In this document: piece by piece, positions 53,133 through 63,734 of the stretch
Numbering within the stretch: the first letter of the stretch is position 1
How the letters are laid out: every line of letters begins with the position of its first letter
From: Leptobrachium leishanense
Lineage: Eukaryota; Chordata; Amphibia; Anura; Megophryidae
Direction of reading: 5' to 3'
Length of the DNA stretch: 64,000 nucleotides
Assembly: GCA_009667805.1 (NCBI GenBank)
Contig: RXON01001664.1
Span: 53,074-117,073 of the forward strand
Made by a program: the position numbers and the translations under genes
The notes under the pieces: model-generated
Databases searched by the model: none
Seen by the model: only the letters and a program-made list of their open reading frames with translations
What the model was told of the DNA's origin: nothing

Positions 53133-54580
53133 TTTTTTTTTTCTTTTTTTTTATAATTCTTTATTTTTGAGTTTGCAAGGTAACATAGAACAAACATAAA
53201 AGTGGGTGGCCTCGCAGGACCACAGCATGTCAGCTATGGAATGGCATATAATAAGAGAGATGGCCGTGCAGGGCCAAGCAAGTCAGCGTGAAGACAGCGT
53301 AAAAAAAGGTAGAACAAAAGGTCTATATCAGCATAGAAAGTAAGGGGGGGTCTCATCAATAAAGGAAAAATCTCTGCATTTGGGGAAGGGAACAACCACA
53401 AAAATCAAAATGCATAAATGTCCTCAGTAAACAGCCAGCAAAAATAGTAATGCACGGAAAGCCCTCAAAAACAGAATAACGATACAAAAACAAACAAATG
53501 TCCTCGGCATCGTCCGAAGAAAGGCAAATAGTTGTCAGAAGGATGCGAAAAACAAAAGAAAAAGCCGGGGGGGGGGGGTCAGCAAGAAGATGAGGTGTCA
53601 CATGGGGAAGTTCTAAAGGGTGGTCTCAGCCAGCATCTTGGATAGGTATCAGCTGCACATCAGGTTGGGAGATGCATGGCAGGCCAGGCCAGCCCAATTG
53701 GCGATCCCAGGTTCAATGCGAGAAAACGAGACCTGCCGATCAAGCAAGCTCTCACTCACACCGCTACTCCTAACGCCAATAACTTAAGTCAGGGCCGCAG
53801 TCAGTACCGGGGTGGGGGACGGCAGGAGAGATCCAGACGGCAACATCTTCTTAAACTCTGCAGGGGGAGACTCGGCTGTCACCAGGCTCTGGGCGGCACC
53901 AGCAGGCGTCCCCAGCACACCCGCCAGCTCCGTCCGGACAGGAGACTCATGGCAGGAAGGCGCCTCTGGGTCGCATATCAGGGAGAGCTCCTCCATCGGT
54001 ATGATGGTCAGCGGGATCAGGTGAGAGGGCTCCATGTCCCACAGCACTCCGGCCTCCTCCTTCTCCAGGACCACAGCGCTGTGCTGAACCATGTTGGGCT
54101 GATCGCCCACGGAAGTACCGCTGCCTGAGGCAGCAACTCCCCTAACGGGTCACAGGACATTCATGACGTGGCGCATATCACCGCTCGTTAGCAGACATTC
54201 CTCATCTCCCAGCAGCTGCAATATAGCATCCAGGACGGCCGGGAAACGTGTGCCCTCCATCTCCGCGCCCCTCATCATGGTCCCCTCTGGGATCAAAGCA
54301 CACGAGACAGGAAGCTGGGAAACTGCTGGATCCGCTAGGTAGGCCTCAAAATGGCCACCGGCAGCACTCTCCAGCCAGAGACAGTAGCGAGCAGGCGAGT
54401 TTCTCTGGACTGGAGGGGGGAAATGGGCTCCGGTCGGCACACTCCCAATGGCCAGCTACGTAGGGGCCTCAAATAAGAAATCTCAGCAGGAAAAGTCATT
54501 GAAAGGCCCGGGGAGAAAGGAACGCTGTGGAGCACTGTCCAAATGCAACTTCTCACTTCCGCGGCTGGCCACGCTCCCTC
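53133..54580 (-). mobile_element. L1-like non-autonomous retroposon, copy B
   Basis: 1448 bp, flanked by a perfect 13-bp target duplication TTATCTTCCTTTC (53120-53132 and 54581-54593). The left edge is poly-T, that is an inverted poly(A) tail preceded on the sense strand by AATAAAGAATTATAAAAA. The sense 5' end reads GAGGGAGCGTGGCCAGCCGC. It splits the RPL6 segment and so came after the RPL6 capture. Minus-strand frames at 53784-54110 and 54150-54440 carry pieces of the protein seen in copy A. Confidence 0.9.
54150..54440 (-). pseudogene. Hypothetical protein remnant of the L1-like retroposon (copy B)
   Basis: A 96-codon minus-strand frame: GGHFEAYLADPAVSQLPVSC, then EMEGTRFPAVLDAILQLLGD. The same order in copy A (GHLVAFTPAFFESLPSC, GMGGTRLLTALDGYL) shows a common protein ancestor. 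No known family is recognised. Confidence 0.45.
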
Positions 54581-54750
54581 TTATCTTCCTTTCAATCTTT
54601 GCTTCTGGGGCTTTGTACTTGCGCTTGTAGAGGGCTTTCCTGGCATACATGGCAGAACGGGAATATTTTCAGATTCCGCGGACCAGCACTGGATTCCGGT
54701 TGGCATGGTGCCGGTTCACCTTCTTCACTGCCTCGGTTTTCTTCTTCAAG
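54581..54750 (-). pseudogene. RPL6: RPL6 segment, N-terminal part, captured in BEL/Pao
   Basis: On the minus strand, NRNPVLVRGI, a stop in place of a glycine, [20 protein letters not shown] and PEAKIERK, the early part of RPL6. It joins upstream to BEL/Pao text (FASLKHTLKKKTE) near 54750 and continues downstream after the retroposon with the KTVGGDKN text at 53100. The RPL6 start codon and first 30 or more residues are missing. Lysine-coding A-rich text on both sides of the join could have helped template switching. Confidence 0.85.
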
Positions 54751-55686
54751 GTGTGCTTTAAAGAGGCAAATCAAGCAGCTGTTTGCTGTAGATTGTTAGG
54801 TAGCTTTTCTCTAGGCATATGGAAGGGTAAGGGTGCTACCCAGCTATTGGCAGCTAATCTGAGCGAATTCTTTATCCATCATCTTGAGAAGTTCCCTATC
54901 TCCTCTTGCCAGTGGTAGTTTGTTGTCATCATTGGTAGAATTGAACACTGTGGCTCCAAAGGTGTTATCCCAGGACTGAAAGACATTTAATTTATCTTGG
55001 TCGTCATGCTGCCATTCGTTGCTGTTCAATTTCTCCTTCACTCTGTAATGGTATGAGCACGGTTCAAGATAGGTGCTGCGACCATTTAGCAAGATGTGTG
55101 TTTTGAAGGAATAAATCTTGGTAGGCACCTTCATTTTCCTTATACAAACATTGCCTATGATAACCCAACCTAGATCAAGGCGTTGAGCAAATGGAGCATC
55201 ATGTGGACCATTAATTTGTTGCCGTACCTTATGTACTCTGAGGATATCTCTGCCCAGCAGAACTAGGATATCTGCATTCTTGTCAAGGGCTGGTATTTCA
55301 TTAGCTATAGCCTTCAGATGAGGATGGTGTAGGGCAGCTTCTTGTGTAGGGATCTCTTGCTTGTTAGATGGGATCTGGTTGCCCTCGACAAGTGTGGGTA
55401 ACAGTAATTCCAGATTGCCCCCAAGAGAAGCTACTACGAATCCGCTGGCTCTTCTTCCAGAGACCTCTGTAATGCCACTACATGTACTTAAAGTAGAAGG
55501 GTAGGAATCTCCTTTTAAGTTGAAAAGATCAAAGATTTCCGTTCTTGCGAGGGACCGATTGCTCTGATCGTCCAGGATGGCGTATACTTTAACAGACTTT
55601 CCTGGGTGATCCTTGCAATATATGTTAACTAAGCATATTTTAGCACAAGACTCATCGCAAAGATCTTCACCCATACTGCTGTACAA
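54751..55686 (-). pseudogene. pol: BEL/Pao protease and start of reverse transcriptase
   Basis: A 280-codon minus-strand frame from 55686 to 54844. The aspartic protease core is AILDDQSNRSLA; BEL/Pao proteases have D-D-G-S-Q/N here. Then come NLELLLPTLVEGNQIP, LVLLGRDILRVHKVR, DAPFAQRLDLGWVIIGNVC (the typical L-G-W-V-I-I-G block), and ARGDRELLKMMDKEFAQI, the start of the RT region. After a small frame change the RT text runs on as NSWVAPLPFHMPREKLPNN and then passes into RPL6 near 54750. The RT catalytic core is absent. Confidence 0.88.
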
Positions 55687-58003
55687 GAAGAGGACACTAT
55701 AGTAACTTCCTGATCTGTAGTCTCCCCGCCGTGCTTTGACACGGTAGGGGAGTCTGTTGACGTTGCAGGCATGTACTGAGATGGATGTAGCGCCTGCACA
55801 TAATCCACACTATCACATTCTATGCACTTGATAGGAAGTTTGCAGTCTTTGGCAAAGTGCTCAGTATAAGTACAACATCTGAAACATACACCATATGTCT
55901 TCAGGAGCTCCTTGCGCTCTTGGAGTGGTTTCTTTCTAAAGCTGGTGCACTTTTTGAGAGGATGTGGCTTCTTATGAATAGGGCAAAGGCGGTTAGGATT
56001 CTCAATCTTTTCACCTTGTTTGCACTTGTCAGGAATTGAGGTAGGAGGGGGTATCTGATCTGTAGTCTTCTTCACTGATACTGGACATTAGTCTTCTTCA
56101 CTGATACTGGACCCCTGCAGCCTCTGTGATTAAAGTGCGAGCTGTCGGACATCTGAGGAAGGGAACCTGAAGCGTGGAACTCACTGTAGGATAAACTGGG
56201 GTCATTCTTTTTTTCTGCAATGTTCCTTATGAACTCGCAAATGTAGGAGAAAGGTGGAAAGGAGATACAGTATGGTTCACTCTTTTATACTTTGCCCCAA
56301 GTGCAGCCCATTTTTCCTGGATATTGTATGGCAGCTTGAAAACTATTGGGTTTACCCCACGAGCAGTGTCCAGATAGCTGAGGCCAGGTAGGTAAGCATC
56401 CGTCTTGGCCAGCTGCAGCTCCCAGAGAAGGTCAATGAGTTCCAAGAATTTCTGATTGTCCTTGCCGGACATTTTTGGGAAACAGTGCAGGCGATTCAAC
56501 AGAGCGTTCTCTATGGCTTCAGGGCTGCCATAGCTTTGATCAAGTCTTTGCCAAGCAGCATCGAGGCCCAACATTGGATTATTGATGTGGACAGCTCTGA
56601 GTCTCTTGACACGTTTTGTAGACTGGGGACAAGCCATCTGATCAGCAGGTCCAGTTCCTCAGCAGGAGTAATACCAAGATCACTAATTGCAGTTCTGAAG
56701 GCACCCTTCCAGCTTCTGTAATTTTTAGGTTGGTCATCAAACTTCGAAAGGTTTGTCTTGGTGAGTTCACGGCTAACCATGTATCTAGCAAACTCAGACA
56801 TGTCGGTTTTCTCTGACTTTGGGCAGGGAAATTAAGTTTGAAAGGCGTTTGCAGTATTCTGATTAAGTGACATAGGGTAGTATGCGGTTGCATCTGTATT
56901 TAGCCCTGGAGTTGGTTTAACGTCCATAGACTCAGGCAGGCATGGTTTTATAGCTGTATGGTTGCTAGGATTTTGATGAATTGCTGGAGTGTAGAATTGC
57001 ATCTGAGAGTTAATGCATTGGGATTGCTGTTGCACTAGGGCATGTGAAGAAAGGTCAGGGTCATTAGCTAGTAGAGTATTGTACTGACCTTGGATGCAGG
57101 GTAATGCTAAAGAGTCTTCTCCCTGTTTTGGAAGGTTGTCACAACTGTGTGGAACATTTGATGTTAGGAAAGGTTCACTGTTTTGCTTTAATACATAGTC
57201 TCTGGTGCGTTTAAGAGAATCTTCATTATCCACATTGCTTAAGCTGATGCTGTCTCTTTCACTTGCCCTGGCAGCTTGTTCTAGAACCCTTAGTGTTGCC
57301 ACGGCTGTGGCATGCTCATACTGTTTCTCTAGGGCTTGTATTTCTGCTCTTTTGCGAGCTGCGTCCGTTTCCATTTCTGCTTTCCTTTCTGCTTTTTTGC
57401 GAGTGGCATTTCTGCTTTCCTTTTTTCAAAGGCTGCCAGTATCTTGGTAGTCTCTGATTTTGCCCAGGTTTGAATAAGCTGCAGACTAATTGATGAACTC
57501 TTTGAATATTGTGAGGATTTTGACCTTGAGAGATGTGAGCTATTTGAATGCTTGCTAGATGCCGAAGTGTGAGAAGCAGTCTCTTGGAGTTGGGCAATTC
57601 TCTCTTCCACCTTTACTCTGGCCTGATGTACTAAATTGTCTCTTTCTAAATTAAGACATTTTAATTCATCTATTTCTTGTAAAGCCTGTTTAGACGTTAT
57701 CTTCTCTAAATTAGAGACATAAATGTGACAGTGGGCAAGATTTTGAGCATGAGCTGTAGAGAGCTGTCCTAAAACTCCTTCTAGTTAGGATGCATCACGA
57801 ACAGGGTGTGTGATGGTAGAGACATAACTCATCACCTGTTCCCAAAGCCATGGCATTTGTTGTTTATGTCCATAAGTGTTTCAGTAATCTTACATGTAGG
57901 CTTTGTGTTGAGCTTGCTTCTGACTGGATTGATATTCATTACTTCCATATCTGAAACAAGTTGCCTTTCCTGTGATGTTAGAGGGCTTCTTCTGTCTGCC
58001 ATG
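55629..58003 (-). pseudogene. gag: BEL/Pao gag (several frames)
   Basis: On the minus strand the start is probably MADRRSPLTSQERQLVSDME at 58003. Then come MEERIAQLQE with a Ser-rich stretch (57610-57329), ETDAARKRAEIQALEKQY and a coiled-coil-like segment (57374-56832), the gag core FARYMVSRELTKTNLSKFDD and NYRSWKGAFRTAI (56801-56511), LRAVHINNPMLGLDAAWQRL and LSYLDTARGVNPIVFKLPYN (56637-56227), and zinc-binding text CPIHKKPHPLKKC, CFRCCTYTEHFAKDC (56075-55629). This order is typical of BEL/Pao gag. Frameshifts and stops separate the blocks. Confidence 0.87.
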
Positions 58004-58250
58004 TTTTACACAGACGAGAAGAATAAGAAGGGAGCAGTAGAATTGCTGTCTGGTTAGCAGGCACTGTGTGGCTAAGTTTACACAGGCCCACACCTTGCAG
58101 CTGTAGGCAGACTCTGTCTGTGGGATACAGTACTATCTGGTCTCTGGTTCACTGAAGGCTGCTTACTTGTGGTGCTAACTGCTGTTAATTTCTTTTCACT
58201 AATCCTGGCAGCTTGATGTCTTTTCACTAATGCTGGACAGAACTAATGTA

Positions 58251-58491
58251 TTTTCACTATTCTGCCTCCCTAGCAAAGCTGTGAGGCGTGGGTGCTTGAG
58301 ACTAACTAAGTCTGTATTGACCAGTACTCACACCATGAAAGTTCAGCAGACAGTGGCAACTTGTAGAAAGATGAATCCAGTTGAAAACTTTAATGATCAG
58401 ACTGACAATCTTTGTAATAGTGTACAGCAATGCAGGTGAAAAGACATTAGTTCTGTCCAGCATTGAGCAAAGATGGCTACTAGGTAACCAG
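58251..58491 (-). repeat. BEL/Pao element LTR, right copy (5' LTR, truncated)
   Basis: It is almost identical to the first part of 51727-52149, but stops at GGTAACCAG (58491), where unrelated sequence starting TAGACATGTGCATTCG follows. The outer part of the LTR has therefore been lost. Just inside it, 58195-58250 holds an inverted partial copy of LTR text (TTTTCACTAATGCTGGACAG). Confidence 0.75.
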
Positions 58492-58640
58492 TAGACATGT
58501 GCATTCGTTTTAGTACTAAAACGATTTAGTCCGAATTTTGGGATAATTTAGTTTTAGTATGAATCAAGATATACGAAACTGCTCAGTACAAAAAACGAAA
58601 GAAACTAAAATAAAATGCACTACATTTTAGTTTCAGTCCT
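58492..58640. mobile_element. Short AT-rich inverted-repeat element
   Basis: It begins TAGACATGTGCATTCGTTTT and contains paired ACTAAAACGATTTAG- and CTAAAATAAAATGCAC-like text. The start resembles that of family F (33590). The second end is not certain. Confidence 0.45.
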
Positions 58641-59103
58641 TTTTGTGATATTACATTGATGGTGAAGGAGACCAGCAAGAGCTTGTGTGAAGCCTTCTAA
58701 GTGAAGCCTTCAAAGTGAGCACTTAGAGATCTTCTGGTGAGTGATTTTGATTTTTGTTTCAAACAGATCTTTTATATTCATCTTAAGGATTTAAGTTAGG
58801 TCTGGTGTGTAAATTAGGTTAGGCTGGTGACTCATTCCTCTTACTGATTAGCAACAATTGGAATCAATTGGGTGCTATTTGCTAAGGTGGTTAAAATTGT
58901 CCACGCCTTGCTGGGGGAGGTGTTCTTAGGTGACTATATAAAGCTTGGGGAATATTAGCTTGTCTAATAAGAGCTTGTGTGAAGCCTTCAAAGTGAGCAC
59001 TTAGCGATCTTCTGGAGATACTCTGGAGGTAGTCTGAGGTTAGACAGGAGGTAGAAAACCTACAAAAAGGTAAGATTTTTTGGTTTAAATCCATTCTTTT
59101 ATA

Positions 59104-60031
59104 ATGGCAGGCTTGGTCCAGTGTAAGAGCTGTCATGCATTTGTTTTTAGATCCAATTTTTGGGGGTTTGGAGTGTGCCTGATATGTAGGCAGATCTCTT
59201 TATTGCAGCAGGAAATTGCCTGTTTGAAGTCTGAGATTTGTAAATTATCTGTTAGACAAACTCAGGCTATGGCTATGACTGTTACAAATCCACTGCCACA
59301 GAGGCGTCCTAGGAGCGGCAGATGGACTACTGTAGGATCTGGTAGACTTAGAGTTGTGGATAGAAGGCATGTCCCACAGTCTGTGGCTCTTCTTAATTCT
59401 TTTGAGGCACTTTCAGAGTGTAGTGGTGAGACAGAAGTAGGCTCAGACACCATAGTTGAGGAACCACCATCCCATATGCCTAAGGTATGCAGGTCTGCAA
59501 CCAAGAACAAAAAAGGAAAAGGTGGGACATAATAGAAGGCAATTGTTGCTGGGTGATTCTATCATAAGAGGTGTTGAGCTGGAGAGTAGTGGTTTGGTGA
59601 GATTCCTTCCTGGGGCTACTGCTCGTAGAGACAAGAGACGTATTCTCAATATTGTCAAACAAGCAAACCAGCAAGGGGAAGTGGATGTTCTAGTCCATCT
59701 AGGGACAAATGACTTGGCTAGCAATGAGGTTTCTGAGATTAAGGAAGATTTTTGTGTTTTTGGAGGTGAAATACAGCAGATTGCGTCCACTGTGTCATTC
59801 TCTGAAGTTTTGCCTGTGCATAACATTCAGGATAGGCAGATACGCAATAGGGAATTTAATTTGTGGCTTCGGGAATGGTGTCGGGAGCAAGGATTTGGCT
59901 TTGTGTCCCATGATAGCTCTAATTGGAGCAGAAAGGAACTGTATAAAAAAGATGGTTTGCATCTTACTCATAGGGGAACATATGTTCTCAGTGAGAAGTT
60001 CAAAGGATTCACAAAGAAATATTTAAACTAG
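59104..60031 (+). pseudogene. CR1 ORF1: zinc-finger and SGNH/GDSL esterase domain (one frameshift)
   Basis: CR1 ORF1 proteins bind RNA and often carry a PHD-like zinc finger and an esterase domain. The first frame (59104-59532, 142 codons) has the paired cysteines CKSC and CLIC, then a leucine-rich coiled coil. It reaches a stop right after KNKKGKGG. A one-base shift near 59515 continues in the frame ending at 60031. There the SGNH hydrolase blocks are complete: LLLGDSIIRGV (catalytic Ser in GDS), HLGTNDLAS (GxND) and KDGLHLTHRG (catalytic Asp and His). The catalytic residues survive although the frame is broken. Confidence 0.88.
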
Positions 60032-60135
60032 GAGGGGGGGACAAAAGGGTAAAAAACAATCTGCCTGATTGTCCCCCAAAACTAAATCGGAGGGTGCAAG
60101 CAACATGCGGGGAATAAAATGACAAGCTCAGAGTC

Positions 60136-62879
60136 GTGTCTATAAATGCTTGCAGTTTAGTCAATAAAATCAATGAACTGGAGGCAATGATGGCAGCTGA
60201 AAAAGTAGATTTAGTGGTGGTTACTGAGACAAGGTTCAGTGAGAAAAATAACTGGGACATAACAATACCGGGGTACTCTTTATATAGAAAAGACAGAGAA
60301 GGTAGGAAAGGAGGAGGAGTGGCCCTGTATGTGAAAAACAACATAAAAATGAACCAAATAAAAGTGAGCGAGGTGAACATAGAGTCAGTTTGGGTTACGC
60401 TAACATTTGGCAATCATACAGTAGCTCGTGTAGGTGTGATCTATAGACCCCGTGGACAAGTAGAAGAGCTAGATAATCTGCTGTTTGAGGAAATAGCCAA
60501 AATGGCAATGAAGGGGGAAGTTATTATCATGGGGGACTTTAATCGTCCTGATGTGAACTTGAAAACCAAAACAGCTGGGTGGACCAGGAGTACAAATATT
60601 CTAAACTCCCTACTGGGATTATCTCTAACACAAGTAGTTGAGGAGCCGACCCGTAAAGAGGCCATATTGGATTTAATACTCACAATTGGAGGTTTGGTAT
60701 CGGACGTTGTTGTAGGTGAAATTTGGGATCTAGTGATCACCAGTCAGTATGGTTTAATATAAGAACAGGGAGGGATCCGCACCACACAAAAACAAAAGTT
60801 TTAGACTTTAAAAAAACAGATTTTTCTAAAATGAGATTTTGTGTGAAGGAGTCATTATCAGACTGGAGGAGTTTAAAGGGAGTCCAGGAGAAATGGGATT
60901 ATTTAAAGGAAGCATTATTGAAGGCCACAGGCAATTGCATTCGGCTTGTTAGCAAAAACAAAAAAGGGAAGAAACCACTGTGGTACTCTGCAGAAGTGGC
61001 CAAAATAGTGAAGAACAAAAAGACAGCAATCAATAATTATAAAAAAACTCAGAGTGAAGAAGATAGGCAAACCTATAAGATTAGGCAGAAAGAGGCAAAG
61101 CAATTTATAAAAGCTTCCAAAGCACACGCAGAAGAGAAAATAGCTCAGTCAGTAAAAGAGTGGGACAAAACATTTTTTAGATACATAAACAAGAAAAGAA
61201 AAGTAAAACAAGGATTAGTTAGATTAAAAACAAAGGAAGGAAGGTATGTAGAAGAGGATAAAAGTCTCGCTGACTGCCTCAATAAATATTTTTGTTCAGT
61301 CTTTGCAGAAGAAAAGGAAGGAAACGGACCTCAGTTAGGAGGAAACACTAACGAGACATTTACATATCAGTTTACAGAGGAGGAGGTTCTACAGCAGCTG
61401 TCTAACGTAAAGACAAATAAGTCAATGGGGCCTGATGGGATCCACCCTAAATTATTAAAAGAGCTCAGTGATGTAATAGCAAAACCGTTAACAGATTTAT
61501 TTAACCAATCCTTGCTAACGGGAGTCGTCCCAGAAGACTGGAAATTAGCAAATGTTGTGCCCATTTACAAGAAGGGTAGTAGGGAGGAATCGGGGAACTA
61601 TAGGCCAGTTAGTCTTACGTCAGTAGTGGGGAAATTAATGGAAACCATGTTAAAGGAAAGGATTGTTGAACATCTAAAAACACATAGATTACAGGATCAG
61701 AAACAACATGGGTTTACCTCAGGGAGATCATGCCAAACTAATCTTATTGATTTTTTTGATTGGGTAACAAAAATAATAGACACAGGTGGTGCAGTAGACA
61801 TTGCTTATTTAGATTTCTGTAAGGCTTTTGATACTGTTCCGCATAGAAGGCTTATCAATAAATTGCAATCTTTGAGCTTGGATTCCAATATTGTTGAATG
61901 GATTAGGCAGTGGCTGAGTGACAGGCAACAGAGGGTTGTGGTAAATGGAGTTTATTCGGCGCAAGGTCTTGTTACCAGTGGGGTACCTCAGGGGTCAGTA
62001 CTTGGACCCATTCTATTTAATATTTGTATTAGTGATATTGCAGAAGGTATTAATGGAAAAGTATGTATTTTTGCTGATGACACAAAGATTTGCAACAGGG
62101 TTGACGTTCCTGGAGGGATCAGCCAAATGACAATTGATTTAGGTAAACTAAAAAAATGGTCGGAGCTGTGGCAATTGAGTTTTAATGTGGATAAGTGCAA
62201 GATAATGCACCTGGGACGTAAAAACCCAAGGGCTGAATATAGAATGTTTGATACAGTCCTAACCTCAACATCTGAGGAAAGGGATTTAGGGGTTATTATT
62301 TCAGAGGATCTAAGGATAAGTAGTCAATGTAATAGAGCAGCAGGAAATGCTAGCAGAATGCTTGGTTGTGTAGGGAGAGGTATTAGCAGTAGGAAAAGGG
62401 AAGTGCTCATGCCACTGTACAGAGCACTGGTGAGACCTCACTTGGAGTACTGTGTGCAGTACTGGAGACCGTATCTCCAGAAGGATATAGACATCTTAGA
62501 GAGAGTTCAGAGAAGGGCTACTAAAATGGTTTACGGCTTGAAGGAGAAAAGTTACCAGGAAAGGCTTAATGATCTTAACATGTACAGCTTGGAAAAAAGA
62601 CGAGACAGAGGAGATATGATAGAAACATTTAAATACGTAAAGGGAATCCACAAGGTAGAGGAAGGGTGTATATTTAATCGGAAACAAAGTAGCAAACCAA
62701 GAGGACATAGTCTTAGATTAGAGGGGAAAAGGTTTAAAAGTAACATCAGGAAGCATTATTTTACTGAGAGGGTGGTGGATACATGGAACAGCCTTCCAGT
62801 AGAAGTGGTAGAGGCCAAAACAGTAATTGAATTTAAGCAAGCATGGGATAGGCATAAGGCTATCCTAAACAAAAGATAA
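60136..62879 (+). pseudogene. CR1 ORF2: endonuclease and reverse transcriptase (one frameshift)
   Basis: The endonuclease part (60136-60762) contains SINACSLVNKINELE, VVVTETRFSE, GGGVALYVK, RVGVIYRPRGQ and MGDFNRPDVN. A one-base shift at about 60722 leads to the frame 60723-62879 (718 codons), beginning GSSDHQSVWFNI, the last endonuclease block. Then follow the RT domain NYRPVSLTSVVGKLMET, AYLDFCKAFDTVPHRRL, GVPQGSVLGPILFNICI and the catalytic FADDTKICN (about 62070), and the CR1-specific C-terminal region RPHLEYCVQYWRPY and WNSLPVEVVEAKTV. The original start is upstream of 60136, since that frame has no better ATG; only one indel separates it from an intact protein. Confidence 0.92.
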
Positions 62880-62917
62880 ATCCAGGTAAAGTATCCATGT
62901 AATTGGGCAGACTAGAT

Positions 62918-63017
62918 GGGCCGAAAGGTTCTTATCTGCCGACATTTTTCTATGTTTCTATGTTTCAGTATTAGAAACATAGAAAAATGTCGGCAGATAA
63001 GAACCTTTCGGCCCATC
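62918..63017. repeat. Hairpin formed by the CR1 3' end and an inverted copy
   Basis: GGGCCGAAAGGTTCTTATCT through GCCGACATTTTTCTATG is followed, after about 12 bases, by its inverted copy CATAGAAAAATGTCGGC through AGATAAGAACCTTTCGGCCC. The arms are over 40 bp and perfect. Confidence 0.93.
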
Positions 63018-63042
63018 GCAAAGCTACAGAAAAGGTTTGTAT

Positions 63043-63734
63043 TGTAACCGGAGTCAATCAGGTTCACTTCATTAACGGCGCCGGACCAGACACAAGCAAG
63101 GATTGTCCAAACACGAGTCTCTTCAGGAAAGGCAAGATCTTTATTGTGTCGTCACACAAGTGCTCACACAGGATTGAATCTCTAAGAGTGAGCCCGTCTT
63201 TCACCCCGTGCAAGGGGTCTTATACTCAAAAATACGTAATTAGGTACATCCCAATTAGCCCACCTCCCGCTGACACTTATTCCATCCCACGTGGGTTAAT
63301 ACCTCCCATCATTAGCATAAACACAAAGAACATTCCACATTTAACTATAAATTGATACACTTCATGTTAGTTTGACAGTATGTGATTTGTTTGTGCTGTC
63401 TTTCTCCGGCCAGCACCTCCCTCCCTGTTGGCTTTGTTTATTCAGATAGCCAGGGACCTGGTCTGGTTTCTGTGCTCCCTTTGTTCTCTAGCGCATCGCT
63501 CTGACCTTGCTTCATTCATAAATCTCTCTGTGTCCCTTATGCCAAGAGCTGGCCGGATCCTGCCTGGATTTCTTGTTAGCTTTTCTAATCTACCACGCAT
63601 TCCTTAAATTCTACGTGAGCTCAGCTCTTCTCTTCTAAATGAAATCTATTCTATTTACTTGGTGAACCAATATTCTGAACAAGATGGCTGCCTGGCTTAT
63701 GGTGGCAACCATCTTTCAGCCTGGCTCTCCTTCA
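63043..63734 (-). mobile_element. Endogenous retrovirus LTR (3' LTR, antisense)
   Basis: It begins TGTAACCGGAGTCAATCAGG and ends TCTCCTTCA, so the sense strand begins TGAAGGAGA. It is the same family as 1309-1988. The plus-strand text TTCCCCCCTTGG just beyond the right edge is the inverted polypurine tract, marking this as the 3' LTR of a provirus whose body lies to the right. No PBS occurs on its left, as expected. Confidence 0.8.

Larger units (their letters stand above)
58650..62968 (+). mobile_element. CR1-clade LINE, nearly full length and recent
   Basis: A 5' untranslated region of about 450 bp (with an internal duplication of GAGCTTGTGTGAAGCCTTC at about 58680 and 58970), ORF1 (59104-60031), ORF2 (60136-62879) and a short 3' UTR ending in TTTCTATGTTTCTATG, the octamer-type tail of CR1. 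Only one frameshift is seen in each ORF. It lies downstream of the truncated BEL/Pao LTR. Confidence 0.92.

Noticed and set aside
52603..54750. A functional RPL6 gene
   Set aside because: Start and end are missing, stops are present, there are no introns, and a retroposon interrupts it.
54581..54750. RPL6 as an ordinary LINE-made retrocopy inserted in the BEL element
   Set aside because: No poly(A), no target duplication at its edges, truncated at both ends, and in frame-like continuity with integrase. Not fully excluded, but the capture model fits better.
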